Translations under genes and position numbers: made by a program | Origin: an uncultured Paracoccaceae bacterium | Lineage (GTDB): Bacteria; Pseudomonadota; Alphaproteobacteria; Rhodobacterales; Rhodobacteraceae | Direction: 5' to 3' | Length of the DNA stretch: 58,604 nucleotides | Assembly (NCBI GenBank): GCA_937920555.1 | Contig: CAKZTM010000058.1 | Coordinates: 1-58,604 of the forward strand | Notes under the pieces: model-generated | Told to the model about the DNA's origin: nothing | The model's database searches: none | What the model saw: the letters and a program-made list of their open reading frames with translations, nothing else | In this document: in pieces, positions 55,726 to 58,604 of the stretch | Position numbering within the stretch: position 1 is the stretch's first letter | Layout: each line of letters opens with the position of its first letter

Positions 55726-56295
55726 ATGACGCTCCTGATTTTAGGCATACTTATTTGGTGGGGCGCTCACCTCGTAAAACGGATCGCACCGGGGTTCCGC
55801 CAATCCTTGACCGACAAAATGGGCGAAGGCTCGAAAGGCATCTTTGCCGCAGCCTTGGTGATCTCGGTTGTGCTCATGGTCATCGGGTATCGCAGTGAGC
55901 CTGTCGAAAGCCTCTATTCACTACCATCTTGGGCAGGGCACCTGAACAACCTCTTGATGATTTTAGCATTCTTTCTGTTCGGGGTCGGCTCAAAAGGCAG
56001 TTGGCTGGGCGCGCGAATGCGCCACCCGATGCTGACCGCTATGATCGTCTGGGCGGTTGCGCATTTGCTGGTCAACGGTGATGTGACCTCGGTCATACTC
56101 TTTGGGTCCATGCTGCTCTGGGCAATTATCACCATTATTGTGATCAACCGGAGCGAAGGGCCTTGGACGCCGGATCATACAGTTGCATTCGGCCGACGTG
56201 ATATCAGCCTGATGGTTACTTGGGCGGTTATGTTTGTCATTGTCGCAGGCGTTCATATATGGCTTGGCCACAATCCTTTTTTGGGGAATTACTGA
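55726..56295 (+). CDS. NnrU-family membrane protein
   Basis: A 189-residue inner-membrane protein with about five or six membrane segments (for example 2-20, 45-62, 75-92, 105-145, 162-180). The NnrU domain is named after a denitrification-associated gene but occurs widely with unknown function. GVGSKGSWLGARMRHPM is a conserved loop. The stop overlaps the next ATG by one base. It lies between mcl2 and mch, as I recall for related Rhodobacterales. Confidence 0.88.
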   Translation: MTLLILGILIWWGAHLVKRIAPGFRQSLTDKMGEGSKGIFAAALVISVVLMVIGYRSEPVESLYSLPSWAGHLNNLLMILAFFLFGVGSKGSWLGARMRHPMLTAMIVWAVAHLLVNGDVTSVILFGSMLLWAIITIIVINRSEGPWTPDHTVAFGRRDISLMVTWAVMFVIVAGVHIWLGHNPFLGNY

Positions 56296-56498
56296 TGCGC
56301 GCCTACCGATTTCTAACCGAAGACGATACGTCTGAGTTTTGTCACAAAGTTACGAAAGCTCTCGCAAGCGGGTGGGAACTGTACGGAAACCCGACCTATG
56401 CTTACGATCCTGACAATGGCTGCATGCGGTGCGGTCAGGCAGTCACTAAAGAAACGGACGACGAGTATAGTGCTGAGATCAAGCTCGGCCAATTGTGA
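56295..56498 (+). CDS. DUF1737 small protein
   Basis: A 67-residue soluble protein: MRAYRFLTEDDTSEFCHKVTKALASGWELYGNPTYAYD is the DUF1737 domain. CGQAVTKE with CMRC shows a Cys pair that might bind metal. The function is unknown. It is translationally coupled to the NnrU gene (TGATG overlap) and is followed directly by mch. Confidence 0.85.
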   Translation: MRAYRFLTEDDTSEFCHKVTKALASGWELYGNPTYAYDPDNGCMRCGQAVTKETDDEYSAEIKLGQL

Positions 56499-56507
56499 GT
56501 GTCTTGG

Positions 56508-57542
56508 ATGAGTAAAACCAACCCTGGAAATTTCTTCGAGGACTATGCGTTAGGTCAGACCATCCGCCACGCGGTGCCCCGCACCCTGACCGACGGGGAG
56601 CGGGCGCTCTATACCGCACTTTATCCGTCCCGCCACGCGCTCTCCGCTTCCGATGAGTTTGCACGTGGCTGCGGACTGCCCCGATCGCCACTTGATGATC
56701 TCATTACGTTCCACACAGTCTTTGGCAAAACCGTTCCCGACGTCTCCCTGAATGCGGTGGCGAATTTGGGGTACGGCGATGGGCGGTTCCTCAAAAAGGT
56801 GTATCCCGGCGACACGCTCAACTCGACCTCTGAGGTGATCGGCCTAAAAGAAAACTCCAACGGCAAAACCGGCATTGTTTGGGTTCGCACAACTGGTCGT
56901 AACCAAAACGGTGAGGACGTGCTAACCTATTGCCGCTGGGTGATGGTCCGCAAACGCGACCCAGAAACACCCGCGCCGGCACCGATCCTGCCCGACCTTT
57001 CCACGCAGGTGCAGGCCCGCAATCTGGTGATCCCGGAAAACCTCCAGTTTCGTGACTATGACTTCGGCCTTTCTGGCGATCCGCACAAATGGGGGGATTA
57101 TGAGATAGGCGAACATATTGACCATGTGGATGGCGTGACCATATCCGAGGCCGAACACATGATGGCCACGCGACTTTGGCAAAACACGGCGAAAGTCCAC
57201 TTTGATGTGAATGCGCGACCCGATGGCGACCGGTTGATCTATGGCGGGCACATTATCTCGCTGGCACGCGCCCTTAGCTTCAACGGAATGGCAAACGCGC
57301 AATCGATCTTGGCGATCAATGCAGGTGTCCATGCCAATCCCAGTTTTGCCGGGGACACGATCTACGCGGCGACGACTGTGCTGGACAAAGCCGAGACGTC
57401 GGAGTCTTCCGTCGGCGCCTTGCGGGTCCGCCTGATTGCCGGGAAAGAACCGATCACAACCGCGGAGATCAAGGAATCCAACGGTAAGCACTTGCCCCAT
57501 ATCGCTCTCGATCTTGATATCTGGGTGGCTATGCCAAAGTAA
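56508..57542 (+). CDS. mch: Mesaconyl-CoA hydratase (beta-methylmalyl-CoA dehydratase)
   Basis: A 344-residue double-hotdog (MaoC-like) enzyme of the ethylmalonyl-CoA pathway, interconverting mesaconyl-C1-CoA and beta-methylmalyl-CoA. MSKTNPGNFFEDYALGQTIRHAVPRTLT is the family N-terminus; ATG 56508 gives that start, while a GTG at 56499 would add three residues. Family blocks include LDDLITFHTVFGKTVPDVSLNAVANLGY and LIYGGHIISLARALSFNG. It belongs with mcl2 and implies acetyl-CoA assimilation by this route. Confidence 0.9.
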   Translation: MSKTNPGNFFEDYALGQTIRHAVPRTLTDGERALYTALYPSRHALSASDEFARGCGLPRSPLDDLITFHTVFGKTVPDVSLNAVANLGYGDGRFLKKVYPGDTLNSTSEVIGLKENSNGKTGIVWVRTTGRNQNGEDVLTYCRWVMVRKRDPETPAPAPILPDLSTQVQARNLVIPENLQFRDYDFGLSGDPHKWGDYEIGEHIDHVDGVTISEAEHMMATRLWQNTAKVHFDVNARPDGDRLIYGGHIISLARALSFNGMANAQSILAINAGVHANPSFAGDTIYAATTVLDKAETSESSVGALRVRLIAGKEPITTAEIKESNGKHLPHIALDLDIWVAMPK

Positions 57543-57552
57543 CATCGCCTCT

Positions 57553-57583
57553 TGTGATCACGCCTCTAAATCATGTGATCACA
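57553..57583 (+). promoter_or_regulatory. Paired TGTGATCAC operator upstream of sdhC
   Basis: TGTGATCACG (57553-57562) and TGTGATCACA (57574-57583) have centres 21 bp apart. The proximal site is 135 bp before the sdhC ATG. Over 35 bp it agrees with the sucC site: the two palindromes, the GCC after the first, and the 21-bp spacing are the same, and only the middle bases differ. Confidence 0.7.
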
Positions 57584-57718
57584 AAATCAATCGACCTGCG
57601 GCAACCTTACCAAAGCGTGTTTACCTTATCTTGACTCATCTGCGTACAAACATGCAAAGAAGGTGCACGATCTGGACGGTTACAAGTATCAGGTCGAACA
57701 GGAAAGGATTTGAGGCCA

Positions 57719-58102
57719 ATGGCTGACGTAAATCGGGGCAATCGCCCACTCTCCCCACATATGACGATCTATCGTCCGCAAGTGACCTCTGTATTTTCCA
57801 TTCTGCACCGGATCACCGGGGTTGGCATGACACTTGGTGCGATCCTGATCGTGTGGTGGTTTCTGGCAGCGGCCACGTCGCCTGACTATTTTGCTGTGGT
57901 AGACGGCCTCTTGACCTCTTGGTTTGGAGTCCTCGTTCTTACTGCATCGGTGTGGGCGCTTTGGTTCCACTTTTGCAACGGGGTCAGGCACCTCATTTGG
58001 GATCTGGGCCGCGGGATGGAGATTGATGATGTCGCCCATACCGCTTGGCTGACCCTTGCCGCATCAGTCTTACTGACTATCATCACCCTAGTGCTGGCCT
58101 AA
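57719..58102 (+). CDS. sdhC: Succinate dehydrogenase cytochrome b556 subunit SdhC
   Basis: A 127-residue heme/quinone subunit anchoring complex II. RPLSPHMTIYRPQVTSVFSILHRITGVGM (about 7-35) is the SdhC signature, HFCNGVRHLIWDLGRGM carries the heme His, and three membrane segments follow the standard plan. The ATG at 57719 is chosen with TTTGAGG upstream and matches the family start; an ATG-like start 9 bases earlier is not needed. It is followed by sdhD with a 11-bp gap. Confidence 0.94.
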   Translation: MADVNRGNRPLSPHMTIYRPQVTSVFSILHRITGVGMTLGAILIVWWFLAAATSPDYFAVVDGLLTSWFGVLVLTASVWALWFHFCNGVRHLIWDLGRGMEIDDVAHTAWLTLAASVLLTIITLVLA

Positions 58103-58113
58103 GCAGGAACATT

Positions 58114-58503
58114 ATGAGCTACAAAACCGACTATGGCCGTGTAAACGGTCTGGGATCAGCCAAAGATGGCACCCATCACTTCTGGACCCAAAGGATATCG
58201 GCGATTGCCCTGCTTATCCTGACGCCTCTTTTCATAATCCCGTTCGCGATTAACCTTGGGGACAGCTTTGAGGCAGTTCGGGCAAGCTACAACCATCCGC
58301 TCAACGCGATCATCGCGGGTCTATTTGTGATCACAGCCTTTTATCACCTCAAGCTGGGTCTTCAGGTGGTGATCGAGGATTACATCCACGGCAAAGCTAT
58401 GCGCACAGGATCAATCATTGCCCTCTATCTCTTTTGCACGCTTGCAGGTTTCACCGGCCTGTTCGCTATCGCAAAAATCGCATTTACCCCTCTAGGAGCC
58501 TGA
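58114..58503 (+). CDS. sdhD: Succinate dehydrogenase membrane anchor SdhD
   Basis: A 129-residue membrane anchor with three membrane segments (about 30-50, 65-88, 100-125). GTHHFWTQRISAIALLILTP and FYHLKLGLQVVIEDYIHGKAMR contain the conserved quinone- and heme-binding residues. AGGAA lies before the ATG. A single TGTGATCACA (58326-58335) inside the coding region is a chance match in Val-Ile-Thr codons. Confidence 0.93.
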   Translation: MSYKTDYGRVNGLGSAKDGTHHFWTQRISAIALLILTPLFIIPFAINLGDSFEAVRASYNHPLNAIIAGLFVITAFYHLKLGLQVVIEDYIHGKAMRTGSIIALYLFCTLAGFTGLFAIAKIAFTPLGA

Positions 58504-58506
58504 TAA

Positions 58507-58604
58507 ATGGCCGCTTACGAGTTCACCGATCACGTCTACGATGTCGTTGTTGTAGGGGCAGGGGGCGCTGGCCTTCGCGCGACCCTCGGTATGGCTGAGC
58601 AGGG
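58507..58604 (+). CDS. sdhA: Succinate dehydrogenase flavoprotein subunit SdhA, start only
   Basis: The first 32 codons are present: MAAYEFTDHVYDVVVVGAGGAGLRATLGMAEQ. VVVVGAGGAGLRA is the FAD-binding motif of SdhA. The ATG lies 3 bp after the sdhD stop with TAGGAG nearby. The rest of the gene is beyond the window. Confidence 0.92.
   Translation, partial: MAAYEFTDHVYDVVVVGAGGAGLRATLGMAEQ

Overview
The window looks like chromosome from a marine alphaproteobacterium of the Rhodobacteraceae (Roseobacter group). The evidence is a CenR-like response regulator, a DUF3576 lipoprotein gene beside leuS, a smoEFG/smoS/mtlK/smoK-type polyol operon, and the order sucC-sucD-sucA-sucB-lpd / mdh / mcl2-nnrU-DUF1737-mch / sdhCD(A). 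GC content is moderate and genes are packed, with many 4-bp ATGA overlaps. No rRNA, tRNA or CRISPR array was seen.

Layout. Positions 1-817 hold the right part of a decayed IS3-family element. Next come a glycine-rich small protein, smpB, an intergenic insertion carrying a REP-associated-type tyrosine transposase (RAYT), and dapA. Positions 4220-4458 are a truncated IS3 end, followed by a stand-alone MetE catalytic-domain enzyme. Positions 6214-13522 are a complete polyol (sorbitol/mannitol) uptake and oxidation operon: binding protein, two permeases, SDR dehydrogenase, AraC regulator, mannitol 2-dehydrogenase and ATPase. A second, complete but inactivated IS3 element (13607-14912, with a CATA target duplication) follows. 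Positions 14932-19433 carry holA-lptE-leuS-DUF3576. After a porin come housekeeping genes: yggS, an L,D-transpeptidase, ribA, cenR, xthA, lolA, ftsK, dapC, rsmD, a ferredoxin-reductase-like flavoprotein, a peroxiredoxin, phhB, a FemAB-like protein, a phosphodiesterase and a RidA protein. Positions 35189-38235 encode a type I secretion ABC/MFP pair, followed by mlaA-mlaC, a class A PBP, a free-methionine-sulfoxide reductase, amn and HU. Positions 44471-53916 are central metabolism on the minus strand (lpd, sucB, sucA, a small lipoprotein, sucD, sucC, mdh). Positions 54759-58604 are ethylmalonyl-CoA-pathway genes and the start of the sdh operon on the plus strand.

How the parts work together. 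The 2-oxoglutarate dehydrogenase/succinyl-CoA synthetase operon and the succinate dehydrogenase operon each carry upstream a pair of TGTGATCAC(A/G) palindromes with the same 21-bp centre-to-centre spacing, the same order, and nearly the same distance to the first gene. This suggests one regulator controls both TCA segments. A single identical palindrome lies upstream of the polyol operon.

The most unusual signal is a family of roughly 37-40 bp hairpin mini-elements that interrupt the transposase genes of both larger IS3 elements: three clear copies and one probable copy at the window edge. One copy is inserted in frame and adds about 14 codons to an integrase-type OrfB, reminiscent of palindromic elements that insert into coding sequences in other alphaproteobacteria. 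A RAYT gene, whose family is associated with short palindromes, lies nearby, but I see no direct link between it and these hairpins.
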